DNA of 64,000 nucleotides, taken from NCBI GenBank assembly GCA_039621445.1, contig CP154956.1, positions 37,598,553 to 37,662,552 of the forward strand, in the 5' to 3' direction. Source of the stretch: Euglena gracilis (lineage: Eukaryota > Euglenida > Euglenophyceae > Euglenales). Shown here piece after piece: positions 48,091 to 60,200 of this stretch (position 1 is its first letter; every line of letters begins with the position of its first letter). A program made the translations under genes and the position numbers. Under the pieces are notes generated by a model. The model saw only the letters and a list, made by a program, of their open reading frames with translations, was not told the origin of the DNA and did not search any database.

Positions 48091-49119
48091 CGCTGCCGGG
48101 CCGCCACCGGCTGCCCGGCCTGCCCCGTCGCCTGCCCCGCCCCCGGCCAGAGGAACACCCGGTGCACCGCGGCCCCGAGGGCTTTGCCCCGTCGGTGCAA
48201 GAGCGCGTTGCCTCTGGCCACGCAGCGGCTGGCAGCCCCGGCCCCGACTGGTGGTCGAAGTCCTCAAAGTGAGGTAGGTCACAGACATCATCGAGGGGGC
48301 CCAGGGCTTTGAGCCATTTGGCCCGAGTGATCGACCCCCCCAGGGGGGGGAAGCAACTGACTGGTTTTTGAAAAAATGACTGACTGGTTTTTTTTTGAAA
48401 GTGAAGGCCCCCCACCACCATGGGGTCGGTAATCAATGGCTTGATCGAGTGTTTTTGTTTAAAAGAAGCTTGGTCACCCAGGGCCGGATGGGGGGGGTGG
48501 GGTTGGCAAGAACAATCCGACAAGCAGCCAACAGTGCCTGAGTCTGGCCCACTGACTTGTACACTGTCTTAGTGGCACGCTCCCTTCCTTTGTCTGTGTT
48601 GACCATCTGGCTTCCTCACACACTGAATGCCATCCAGTCTCCATTGAGGGCTGCAAAGCAAACCATTGGTCTCGGTGGCTTGGGGGCTTTTGCTGGCGGA
48701 GAGACAGTGGAGAGGCCATCATCATCCAAATGGACCTCTGGGAAACGAGGTGGTTGAACACAAAAAGAAGCTGCAGGCTAACCCCCCCCCCCATTTGTAA
48801 ACCCCCCGGGGTTTATAGGATCCGGTTTAGTTGGTCGGCCGAAGGGGGGGGGTTTATAGGTGGGGGGGGTCCTGAAGAGCGAAGCTTACCCCTGGGGAAA
48901 AGGGGGCGGTCGGACCCCTCCCCCCCCCCTTGGTCGGGGCCACCTCGGGAACCGTGAATTATCACCATGATCCCGGCTCCGTTCCCGGACTTTTTTTTCC
49001 CAGTCGCGAGCGACTGGATGTGTAGTTTTTGAATCACCTTCGTTTGACCCCCAACTCCCCGCCAGGCCCGAGTCATTCACCCGCGGTAGGATTGGCCCGC
49101 CCCCCCTCTTCCGACTGCC

Positions 49120-49620
49120 ATTTCGCCGGGGTCCAAAAATCGGTCAAAAAAATCGATTTTTCGAAAATATCTCAAGAAAATGTACATTATTTCCGGAAAT
49201 AAATGTTGGTCTGGCGAAATGTACCCCCGGCGGCCCTCTATCGCCCCCCGTTCGCCGTTTTGGCCGCTGGCACGCCTGGCCCGTGTTCTGGCGCGCCCAA
49301 AACGGCCATTTTGGGGCGTTTTTTTGGGGCCGTTTTTTTCGGTCAAAAAATCGGTTTTTCCAAAATATCTCGACAATGAAGCAAAATCAAAGGAAAAGTC
49401 CGGCGAGGAAAAATGAAGCCCCTATCCAACAATGGTTTATTTTTCCCCCAACTCTTCGTGTGGCCCAAGTTAGTTACGGCCATTTTTCGGCCCATTTCAG
49501 GGGACCATTTTGGGCTGTTTTCGGGGTCAAAAATCGATATTTCCAAAATATCTCGAAAATGAAGCAAAATCGAAGGAAATGTCCGGAGACCCAAATTGAA
49601 CCCCTTGGAACGCCCTATCT
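49120..49620. repeat. Degenerate tandem repeat with AAAATATCTCGA motif
   Basis: The block TTTTTC..AAAATATCTCGA followed by an ATGAAGCAAAATC-like string recurs at about 49155, 49355 and 49535, spaced about 180-200 bp, with diverged flanks. Confidence 0.75.
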
Positions 49621-49739
49621 AACAGTATTTTGATTTCCCCGCAACTCCCCGTCTAGCCCGAGTTACGGCCATTTTCCGGCCATTTTTGGCAATTCTGAAC
49701 AGTTTTGGCTTGTTTTGACTTAACGTTTTAGGCCATTTT

Positions 49740-50240
49740 GGGTTAAAAAAAAGTCGAAAAAAATCGGGAAAAAAATTGCCCGAAACCATCTTTTTGGGGC
49801 CTCCCGGACCCGGAAAAACTGTTTTTGAGCCGAAAATGGGCGTTTTTCGACCTCCCGGCGCCACGTTGTTGGCCCGAAACCCATGAAGTTTGGGTCAAAA
49901 ACGGGTCAAAAAAGTCGAAAAAAAATCGAAAAAAGAATGCCCGAAACCATGATTTTTGGTCTCCCGGACCCGGAAACCCTGTTTTTGAGCCGAAAATGAG
50001 CGTTTTTCGACACGCCAGCGCCCTATTTTGGGACCGAAACCCATTGACTTTGGGCCAAACCGGGTCAAAAAAGGCGTAAGAAACCATTTTTGGTGCGAAA
50101 CCATGTTTTTTGGCCTCCCGGACCCGGAAAAAAACTGTTTTGCAGCCCAAACTGAGCGTTTTTCGACCCACCAGCGCCCCGTTTTTGGCCCGAAACCGAT
50201 AGTATTTGGGTCAAAGACGGGTCAAAAAAGTCGAAAAACA
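49740..50240. repeat. Tandem repeat, unit about 155 bp
   Basis: CTCCCGGACCCGGAAA starts at 49801, 49961 and 50115. Each is followed by CTGTTTTTGAGCCGAAAATG-like sequence, a GCGTTTTTCGACC block and GGGTCAAAAAAG. Confidence 0.85.
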
Positions 50241-50794
50241 GAAAAAAAATATGTAAATCTGCGAAATTTGCACTCTTAGTCTTTCCAACGTCCATTACGT
50301 GCAGCTCCTATTAAGAGCTCAGCACTATTCAAAACCTGGTTTATAGGTCCCGGAATTGTTGGTGAAAATCCGACCCCCAAAATGACCCCGAATCCCCCCA
50401 AGTTGGGGCTTCTGGGAGACCCTCCTCCGCTTAAGAAACTCTCAGCAATTCTTAAAGAGAGGAAAATCCCATAAACCCCACCCCCCCACTCATAAACCCC
50501 CCTCGGGCCGACCAACCAAACCGGGACTTATACCCCCCCCCCCCCGGGAAGGAAAATGAAAACCACCGAGGACGATTTTTCGGCCGTAAACCACCAAAAA
50601 ACTGATTCTTTGGCATTTTTTTGAGACCAACCATTATCAAAAATGCCATTTTTGGCCAAATTTGCCAAAAAGTGCCACCAGGCTTCTGGAAAGGAAGCAC
50701 TGCTTACTCATTACTCAACCCCTTCAGAGTAGGGGGTATTTTTAATAATAATAATATTTTTAATCCCCAAGGGGATTGCATCTAGGGTGGGTGG

Positions 50795-50817
50795 TGTGTG
50801 TGTGTGTGTGTGTGTGT
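50795..50817. repeat. GT microsatellite
   Basis: (GT)n of about 11 units. Confidence 0.95.
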
Positions 50818-51344
50818 ATGGCAGCCAGTCTTTACTCCCCCCCCCGGGTCCAAGTAAAGACTCCAGGGGGGGGGGGGTCCGGGTTGTATCCCCCGGGTCC
50901 GGCCTGCGGGAGAATTCAAGGTTATTTTTTGGAATAGGGTTAGGTGCGCGACCGGATTCCCGGAGCATCGCCCTTTTGGGGAATTTAGGGGAGGTTCGGC
51001 CACATTTCCGACGGTTTCCGACCAAATCAGGGTCGATTTTCGGTAAATTACAGCAAAAAGGGGACCCAAAAATCTTCCCAAAACGGAACCCAACTTCCGG
51101 CCTAACTGTTTGTCCCGAAAAAGTGCCCATTTTTGGCGTGCCAATCCGAACCCTAACCCTATCCCTTAAATTGAGTGTTAAATCTCCCCGGATCCGACCG
51201 ATTTTGCCCGGATCCAAATTGAATTTTTGAGGCCAATTTCATCCTGGGGGGTGCCTGCCTGGGCAGACACCCCAAGGCACTCAGGTCCGACCAACAACGG
51301 GGGGAGGGCAGATTTCTTTTCTGTTTGGTGACCCAGGGGGGTCA

Positions 51345-52412
51345 AATTCAACCTGACCCTGACCATTGCCCGGGATTTGAAAAGGGCTGTTTTCAAAAGG
51401 AAATTTTGGTATTTGCCCAACCAGGACCAGAGTTTTTTTTTAAAAGAATTCTGGGCTCAGGGTGGCTAGGTGGGGGGATCTGTTCGAATGGGTGTCTTTT
51501 GGAGGGGGTTCCTGTATTTTCTGTTTTTTTGGCGAAGCGGCGAAAAGATTGGACCCAAAATTAAGCCCCCCAAAAGTGGATCCAGGGGTTTTCTTAAGCT
51601 GGAGGGGACCCCACCCCCGGGGGGGGGGGTCCAGCCAGCAGCTCAAATCCAGCCAGCAGCCCAAATTCGGGCTGGGAGCCCCCCCCCCCGGGGGTTGAGT
51701 GAAATAAAGTTGGGTCCAACCCGGCCGGGCCAGCTGGCCGCAGGTTGGCCAGCCAACTGGACTGCCCAGCTCACCTATCCATGCATTTTTCCCCTCGTCA
51801 CAGCTTCCTCCATCACAGCCCCCCAGCCTTGATCTAGCTCCATCCATCAAAATGTCGAGAAGGCAAAAATGTTTCAGAAAATTTTGTTTTTCATCGACCC
51901 AGCCCAGCACAGCCCCCTCCAGCCCCGGACCCCCCCCCCCCGGGGGTCCTGCCAGCAGCTCGTTTCCAGCCAGCAGCCTTTTTGGCAGCCGGAGGCTGGA
52001 CCCCCCCCCCCCGGGGTTCTTAAGAAAACCCCTGAGTGGGTCCCCAGAGCCCCACCCCCGGTCCTCTCCCTGACTGGGGGTGTGGTGGTGGGTGGGTCTG
52101 GACCCCCTGGGGCCTTCAAGGTCCTCTGCTGGGCCCACCCCACCCAGCCAGACCAACCGCCAGCCTCCCCACCCCTGGTTCGACCCCCCCCACCCGAAGG
52201 CACCTCCTTCCCCATCGTGAAGAAAACGCGTCGCTCTTTTCTCCCTCCACATGATCAAGGACCCGCCTGATGGACATGGCCTGCCCTGACCCACGGGTGC
52301 AGTGAGAATGGAGGCAAGTCATTCCAAAAAGCTTCAAAACATTTCTTTCGGTTTTTGGTGGATGTGCGATGCAGCCAGACTGTCCGAACCCATTTCCTTC
52401 CCAATGCCAACC
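51345..52412. repeat. Large dispersed repeat, inverted relative to 33087-33690 and interrupted
   Basis: Similarity to the 33-kb copy is continuous if 51583-52034 and one 8-bp duplication are removed. Confidence 0.8.
51583..52034. mobile_element. hAT-like element, TTTCTTAAG family, with an identifiable empty site
   Basis: 452 bp with ends CAGGGGTTTTCTTAAG and CTTAAGAAAACCCCTG. Flanks AGTGGATC (51575-51582) and AGTGGGTC (52035-52042). The unoccupied 33-kb relative has a single AGCGGGTC there. Confidence 0.94.
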
Positions 52413-53641
52413 TGGCTTCACTGGGGTGTATCCAACTTCTGCCCAAAGGAGGATACAGACCAGGTTTCTTTCCCCGTTTTGGAAGCGTCCCCAAGGACCG
52501 CCCCACCCACCCAAAAAGGCCAAATGGCCTTTCTTTGACACCGAGGGACGTCGGACCCCACCCTGTGCATTTCTTCCTCGCTGTCTTGTGGCTGACCCTG
52601 TGGCTGACCTTGTGACGTGACAAATCCTTTCCTTTCTGCTGCCCTCCTTTCTACTCCCCTGGAGTTCCCAGGCCTGGCCCCCCCCCCGTCGCCTCTCTTT
52701 CTCTTTGTAATATTCCCACCGCCATCCCCAAACATATTAAGCAGCATACCCAAAGCTGTGTGCTGTTGCTCTCATTGTGCTATGTGGACACAGCTTATAT
52801 GTTATATCCCGCACCGAAACATCAACAGCATATTTTTTCAGATTTTCAGATCATTTTTTTTCCCCTTTCCAAAGGGGTAATGTCTCAATCTGCCTTCTCA
52901 AACACTAAAACGCTGAAAGCCATTGGTGCACTGATATGTTTGGCAGTTGCTTTCGGCCACCGTGTTTCCTACTACTGGAATGGATGTTCATTTGATCGCA
53001 AGTGCTGTTGTAGTTGGCTGTAATGCGTGTCTATCATTCTGGAAATGCCTTTGGTGGGCCATGGCATTCTCTGGGCAAAAGCAGCTTGTTTTGGCTTGCA
53101 TGGCATGCCACGAGGTGCTCAACCAGGATGCAGAGGCTGAGGCTATTGCCTGTTGGGGGTCCATGTCAGCCCCTCCCCCGCCTGTTCCCCCAGAGTGGCT
53201 TGTCCTCCGCCACCGTGCAGCGATGCAGCTCCTGTCGCCGTTCACGCCGGCTGCCCCAGTCGCCACCCCCGGGGTCCGGCCCGCTGGGGGCCCCCCCAGC
53301 AACGAAGTGTGTGCTGCGCCACAGTCCTCCCCCCCCTTCCCATCCAAAGCCATAAATTTTCAGGTGCAACCGAGGGAATCAGCAAAATTCAGACACACGC
53401 ACAATGACCCCAAAAGTACAGCTCGTCCTCAAACTCTTTTCTCTGTGAGGTTTCGTTTGATCATTACACCAAAGTCAAATTGCTTCGCTGAATGTAGCTT
53501 TTTTTGAGTGTCCCTGTTTCAGCTCCATTGCGGTGTACGAGCATGCTCTTATAAAAAAAGAGGGAAGTTTGTCTCTGCCAGCAGGAGGTGGGTATTTTTG
53601 ACGCTGTGGGGGAGTGTCAGGGTCGTTGTGGTGAGTGGCCC

Positions 53642-56600
53642 ATGGTGGCGGGGGCAGGGATTGTGCTGCACAAAAAGGCTGTTGCACATTCCTTCACCTT
53701 CCCATTCGGCCTTCATCAGTTCGCCCCTGGCGCCACGGTTGACAACGGGCAAGGGGTCCAGTACAGGATTATCAAGGAGCTGGGTGCTGGCTGCTTTGGC
53801 CGAGTATGTAAAGTTCAGAGGTGTGTTTGCACTGCGCGGGTGGGTGTGGGCATGTGTGGGTGTGGGTGTGGGTGTGGGTGAGTGTGTGGGTGGGTGTCCA
53901 TGCATTGGTGTGAGTGTGGGTGAGTGCAGGTGTGTGTGGGTGGGTGGGTGGGTGGGTGGGTGAGTGCGGGTGTGGGTGCCTGCGTGTGTGTAAGGATGTG
54001 TGTCCCCATCGCTGGGTTTTGGGGCAGATATGCTCTTGAGGAATGTCAGGACGGGTTCCAGCTCCACCTGTTCTGCAGCATGTCTTCTCCACCACCACAG
54101 GCTGAGCGATGGGAAGACATTCGCCATGAAACTGCAGATGCAGCGAGATGCAGCCCAGGTGTGTGCATCTGATGCAGCTGTTCGGGATGTGTTTTCATCG
54201 CATTCTCCACTTTAACCCATCTCCTTCTGATGCCCATGCAAAAGAAAAGGAGGAAGAAGGTGGTTTGGCTTCTTTTAAACGTACAAGGATATCTCCAAAG
54301 GACCAGGCGGTCCATAAGAGACAGTATGCTTTTGTCTTTTTTTCCCTCAAGGTCCTCCCCTTAGGACTAGTTGAAGGCCGGCCAAGGGCTGACCTGGACT
54401 CGAACGTGCCCTTATTTTTAACAGCCAAAAACACCCCCCCCCCCTGGGGGGGTCCCCCCGGAGGGGGGGGTGGGATAAACTTTTCGGCGCCAAAGGCGCC
54501 GAAAAGGTGCTATTTTTAGCACTTTTCGCGATTTTTCGGCCATTTTGTTTTTGTGGGTCCCCCCCCCCCCGGTCTTAAAAAAACCCCTGCTCCCAATGTG
54601 AGTTTTTTTTTGGTCGATTTTGCACACAACTTGGCAAGTTTCATAACATAAAAAAATTGCCGTCAGGTGCCCCCCCCCCAGCTTTATATCTTCATTAATC
54701 CTGATGGAAGGGCGAATTCCTGAGAAAGATTATGCAAAGTCTGAGAGACACAATCCGGTGGTGTGGCCATCCGTCGGCTCGGGGCACAGGTGGCGGAGGT
54801 GAGGAAGGAGGTCGGCTTCCTGCGCCGGCTGCGCCACCAGAACGTCGTCAGCTTCTTCGAGGACTTCCAGTTCCGGCGCTACATCTGCATTGTGATGGAG
54901 TTCTGCGACGGGGGCACCCTGCGCCCAGGGGGCGCGACCCACTCCCCTCTCCCCCAATCATCGCCCAGTGAACCCATTTCCATTTCATTGTTCATTGTCT
55001 CCCCCCCCCAGGTGCTTAACCCCCTCTCCAGCTCAGTTTGGCCTGACCTTGGCTCCAACTCTGCGGTGTTTTGGCTTGAGTTGCAGGTGGCCAAACCCTC
55101 GCCCCCACGGCTCTCCTGGCCTTTGGTCGCCCGCACGGGGGGGGGCTGGTGTCAGTGCCCCCCTTCTGCCATTTCCCGGGGGGGGGGGGGAGGGTCACCC
55201 CTGCCGGCACAAGCACATCGAGAGCCGCAAGCAGCGCGGGTTCTCCGTCCTGCCCAGGGCGGGCCGCCCTGCCGGGCCGCCCTGGCGCCGCGCGTCGCCA
55301 GCTACCTCATCCAGCTCGCCAACGGGCTGGAGTTCATCCACGGGCAGAACGTGACGCACCGCGGCCACGCCCGTCGCTGTGGGCCCCCCACGCCACGCCG
55401 GGCGGGGAAACACTCGCCACCACAGCCCATCGAAGTGCTGCCGGTGGAGGCCGTGGTTTCAGGCCATGGGCCGATGCCAGCTGCTTTGAGGTTCAGGCTT
55501 GGCGGCGGGGGGGGGGGGGGATCTTTCTCAAACCGTTGCTGGGGCGGGGGCGTGGTGCCGACCTCAAGTCCGAGAACGTCATGATGACGTCCCAGATGGA
55601 GATCAAGATCAGCGACTTCGGCTGTGGCAAGGCGTTGGCCCCTGGGCCAGGGCAGTGTGGAGCCACAAACCCACTGGGCACGTTGGTGGTATTCAACTCT
55701 GTGTGGGGTGTGGAGGTAATGAACTCCCTTTTGGGTGACCTGCCAATCGCAAACTTGGGTCTGTCTCCTCACAAGCCATGGATGTAATGACCCTGTCCCC
55801 CCCCTGCCAAAAGCCCACCCCCTCCATTGCAGCTTGGACCCTAGCCAGAGGGTTTCATTTGGATTCGTTTGACTACTCAGACAACAAGCACCCGCCCCTC
55901 TTACCCTGACGCATGCCGAGCCTTTCTCGTTCGTGGGATTTAGCCCAATCAACCCTGTCCAAGGCACTCGGCGGAGTTGACGATGACCGGCGGGGACCGG
56001 ATGATTGTGCCCCCCGAGATGGCCCACCGCATCCAAGGTCAGGCCATCCTCCGCATTGGCATGGGCTGTGTTCTCAGTCCCCACTTTATTTTCCCTGCCA
56101 GCAGTGTTCATTGTTCATCCCTTCCATCAGCCCCCTGGCTCCTCATTTGCATCCTCACCATACTATTTCTTTGTGCATGTCCGACAACCCCCCCCTCTTG
56201 GGTGACTGGTTTTTGGCTGGCCCCCTGGGGAGGGTTCTCCAGCCAAAAGTGCCGCCGAAGGTGCTGAAATTTCTTTTAAGAATTGGTTGATTCTGAAATA
56301 TTTTGGCCCAAGGTGCCAAGGTGTTTCTTCCCCCGAAGGAAGTGATTGACTGGTTGCAAAGAATGACTGACTGGTTTTGAGATTGCTTGACCCCCACTCC
56401 AGGGAAGTCGGCAAGCAGGTGACTCCGACCCTATAACTGCACAGGCATGCGCAGTTTGGAAACCAAATTTCTGCCCTCGCGGTGCGTCCTGGACAGTAAC
56501 AAGAGCGTGATTTTCATCCATTTTTCATCACTTCCCCCTATTTCAATTATTTCTATTATGATGATTGATTTTTATTTATTTTGGCAGGCGTCCAGTGCCG

Positions 56601-57204
56601 TGCTCCCCCTGGGGGGGGGGGCGATACTGGACCCCACCCTGCACTGGACTTATCGGGGTTAGTGAAGGGCGTAGGGTTAAGGCTAGAGTTCGGGTTTCCT
56701 GGCATTTGGTTCGGCCTGCATTCACGACGCTCCCCCTGGGGGGGGGGGGCGATACTGGACCCCCACCCTGCACTGGGCTTATCGGGGTTATTGAAGGGCG
56801 TAGGGTTAAGGCTAGAGTTCGGGTTTCCTGGCATTTGGTTCGGCCTGCATTCACGACGCGCATCCTCTCTATGGCCCAAGTCGCGCGATTCGCAAAATTG
56901 GCAGACAGGCAGGCAGAAAGGCAGACAAAGGCGGTGACTCCTAAATTGCAAGTGTTCAAATATTCACTGTCCGGTCCATCCGGCAGTTTTGTAGGCCGCG
57001 CGGTAGGCAGGCAGGAGGTTGGGGAGAGGAGTGAGGCCGAACCAGAGGCTGGCCAGTCCTAACCCTAAGGGTGGGGTCCAGCATCCCCCCCCCCCCCCGT
57101 GGGGCCCCAATATTGGACGCCTGCCATTTCGTTCGTTCGTTCGTTCATTTGTTTGTTTGTTCATGTTTATTTATTTGTTTGTTTATTAATTTGTTTGTTT
57201 GTAT

Positions 57205-57268
<64 letters not shown>

Positions 57269-60200
57269 GAATTTAAGAATTTAATTTAATTTAAAGCAAT
57301 GGATCAAAGTCCTCTAGATATCAGGCAGCTGTTGTGTTTCAGGATTTTATAAATGATGTGCAAAGGTGGATTTTGCCATTGTCTTCAATTGGAATTGGGA
57401 TTACATTATGGCTGCGTTTTTTGGGGGAACGGGGTCGAATGGTTCGCATTCATCAGGGGTTTAACGGGCCCCACCTCGGTGGTTCTCGTTCCCCACAGCG
57501 GGCCCCTTGCCTGGCCGGCTTCCCACCCCATCCCCGGCCTCAGCCGTCTGCCACGTGCCCCCCCCCCTGCCCCCCTGCCCCCCCCCCCCAGGCATCCCCC
57601 AGCACGGGATGGTCGGCCCGGCGTACGACATGTGGGGCCTCGGCGTCATCCTGAGCGAGATGGTGACCCTGAAGCTGATGACGAAGGACATCTGCCGCCA
57701 GGCCCCGCTCTCCGTGAACCGCAACGTGTGCTGGGGGTGCCTCTCCCCCAAGTGCCCCCCCTGTGAGTCCAACACCAGGGGTCCATTATCCAGGAGGAGG
57801 GCTACGCCCCTGCTGGGACGTTTTCCGAGGTAAGTTTTTGCTCCAAAGTGCCCGAACATTTTTGACTGATTTTGGGGGGGGGGTTCCAGCCAGGCGCGAA
57901 TTCTCATGCTGGGCCGAGGATCAGTCGTTTTGGCCATACCTCCGTTTGGGTGTTCAAATAATCCCTGGTTGGTGCCGTGCCGGCTCCTCCCGAAAAAGAC
58001 CCCAAAAAATTCTTGTTACCAGTGCCTTTCACTGAACACATTTCAGTGACGTTCACCGAACACATTTTTTTCAAGGTGGGGGGATTGATTCAGAGTGGGA
58101 AATCGCCACCGCTGGCGACAGATACCAAGGGATCTATGTGCCCCCCCCCCCCTGCGCTGCAGCACCGTGTGGGGATGAGTCCCCCCTTCTCTCGCAGGCG
58201 GAGGCGCAAATCCTCCAGGAGGCGCGCCAGGCACACGGGGGCCGGTTCTTCACCATCCTACAGGGGCTCCTGCAGCACGACCCTGCAAAGTGTGCAGAAT
58301 GGTGAACCCCTGTTGCCATGGTGCCAGTACCTACATTCACTAAACTCCCCCAAAAAATCCTCCGGGGTATTATTTTTTCGCCCGAAGTCCCAGCCCGAGG
58401 GGGGGGGGTATTCTTTGGGGGGGGGGGGTAATAGCACCCAAAATTTTCGAATTCTTTTGAAGTCCCGTCGGAGCAAAAATAGCGCCAAAACCTCCCTTTT
58501 CATTTTTGTCACTTTCTCATCGGTCATTTTTGTACTTTCTCATGAAATTTAGCATTTTTTTGGAGGCCAGATGATCCAGAAAATCGATTTTTTCGTAATT
58601 TGTTGTCAGAGGTTGTGATTTTTACCTACATTTTCAGGTCAAACTCCGAGCCCTGGGCCCGAAACCGGGGGGGGGGGGGGTATTAACCCAGTCGCCAAAT
58701 TCGGACCCCTCGGGGGGGGGGGGGTATTATTTGGGGGGAGGGTTTAAATCCCTTGATTACCCCCACCCCTGGGGGGTGGGTGGGTGGGTTTTTCTGTCAA
58801 TGGCTGTGCTTGGGCCAAGGGGAAGCCCCGGGCATGGACTGCTGTGCCGAAGGCGCCGTGGTCGCCCCTAGGCCCCCCTAAAACCTTGCCCCGAAACATT
58901 GTTTTTGGTCTGAATCCGTGTTTGGGCTAAGATTCAACCCAAACACAGATTCAGACCAAAAACAATGTTTTGAAACTGTGTTTGGGCCGATTTCTAATCT
59001 CTCGAAATCGGCCCAAACGCAGTGAGGGTGGGTGGGTGAGTTTGGGTAGCTGGACCCCTTCCCCCCAGGGTTGTACGGGAATCCCCGAAACCTCACGGGT
59101 GGTGGGGGGATCGACCCCCCACCAGGCCTTCCTGTATTTCCAGGGGCACTAATTTTTTCAACAAATTTCTTTTGACGCCGAAGAAATTTTTCCTTGCAGA
59201 TGGGGGCGACCCCCCTCCCGGGTTGGGGGGGGTCGCCCCCCCCCCCAGGCCTTCCCTTACAGTCCTGTTTCCCATGGGGGGGGGGGTGCCTTGGGTCAGG
59301 CCAACCAGGGAACCATGGTGGAGGACGTTGGGGGGTAGCCTAGCTGTGGGGGGGGGGTTCTTGGGGGGGGGGTACGTACCTGGTACAAGGCGCGTACCTG
59401 GTACAAGCAGGTACTGGGGGGGGGGTACGTACCAGGTACAACCCCCCCACACCGGCGCCAACAAGGCCTATGTCTAAACAGGTACGTACCCCCCAGGACC
59501 TGCGTGTACCTGTACAGGTACAGTACACAACAAAAAGGCTTGGTAACACAAGGGATTTTGTTATTTTGGGGCCCTCCAATAGTTGAGCAACAAAAGGGAT
59601 TTGCCCACCAAAATGACTTGGAAACACAAGGGATTTTGTTATTTTTGGGGCCATCGAGCAGTTGAACCACAAAAGGGATTTGCCCCCCAAAATGACTTGG
59701 AAACACAAGGGATTTGCCCACCAAAATGACTTGGAAACACAAGGGATTTTGTTATTTTGGGGCCCTCGAGCAGTTGGACAACAAAAGGGATTTGCCCCCA
59801 AAATGATTTGGAAACACAAGGGATTTGCCCACCAAAATGACTTGGAAACACAAGGGATTTTGAAATTTTGGGGCCCTCCAACAATTGTGCAACAAAAGGG
59901 ATTTGCCCCCCAAAACGACTTGGAAACAGAAGGGATTTGCCCACCAAAATGACTTGGAAACACAAGGGATTTTGTTATTTTGGGGCCCTCCAACAATTGA
60001 GCAACAAAAGGGATTTGCCCCCCAAAACGACTTGGAAACAGAAGGGATTTGCCCACCAAAATGACTTGGAAACACAAGAGATTTTGTTATTTTGGGGTCT
60101 CCAACAATTGTGTATCCCCCCCCAGGACCTGCGTGTACCTGTATAGGTACAACAGGTACTGGGGGGGGGGTACGTACCTGTTTAGACATAGGCCTTGTTG

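Larger units (their letters stand above)
48091..53641. other. Intergenic gap between the CH gene and the kinase gene
   Basis: The first 180 bp are GC-rich and may be the CH gene's 3' UTR. Beyond that are two tandem arrays of AAAATCG/GGTCAAAAA-rich units (49100-50240), a (GT)n run and the 51-kb repeat complex. No further exon is supported. 52617-53480 is more mixed in sequence, but its open frames show no recognisable family. Confidence 0.5.

Noticed and set aside
47898-48268. Minus-strand frame reading GNALLHRRGKALGAAVHRV over a GC-rich patch
   Set aside because: The + strand has a good acceptor at 48061 and a phase-matched exon that completes the CH2 domain; the minus strand lacks a polypyrimidine acceptor and a GT donor.
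48091-48271. + strand Pro/Arg-rich frame after the CH-gene stop, followed by GTGAGG
   Set aside because: Its phase does not match the preceding exon, while the short frame ending in TGA does; the composition looks like a shadow frame.
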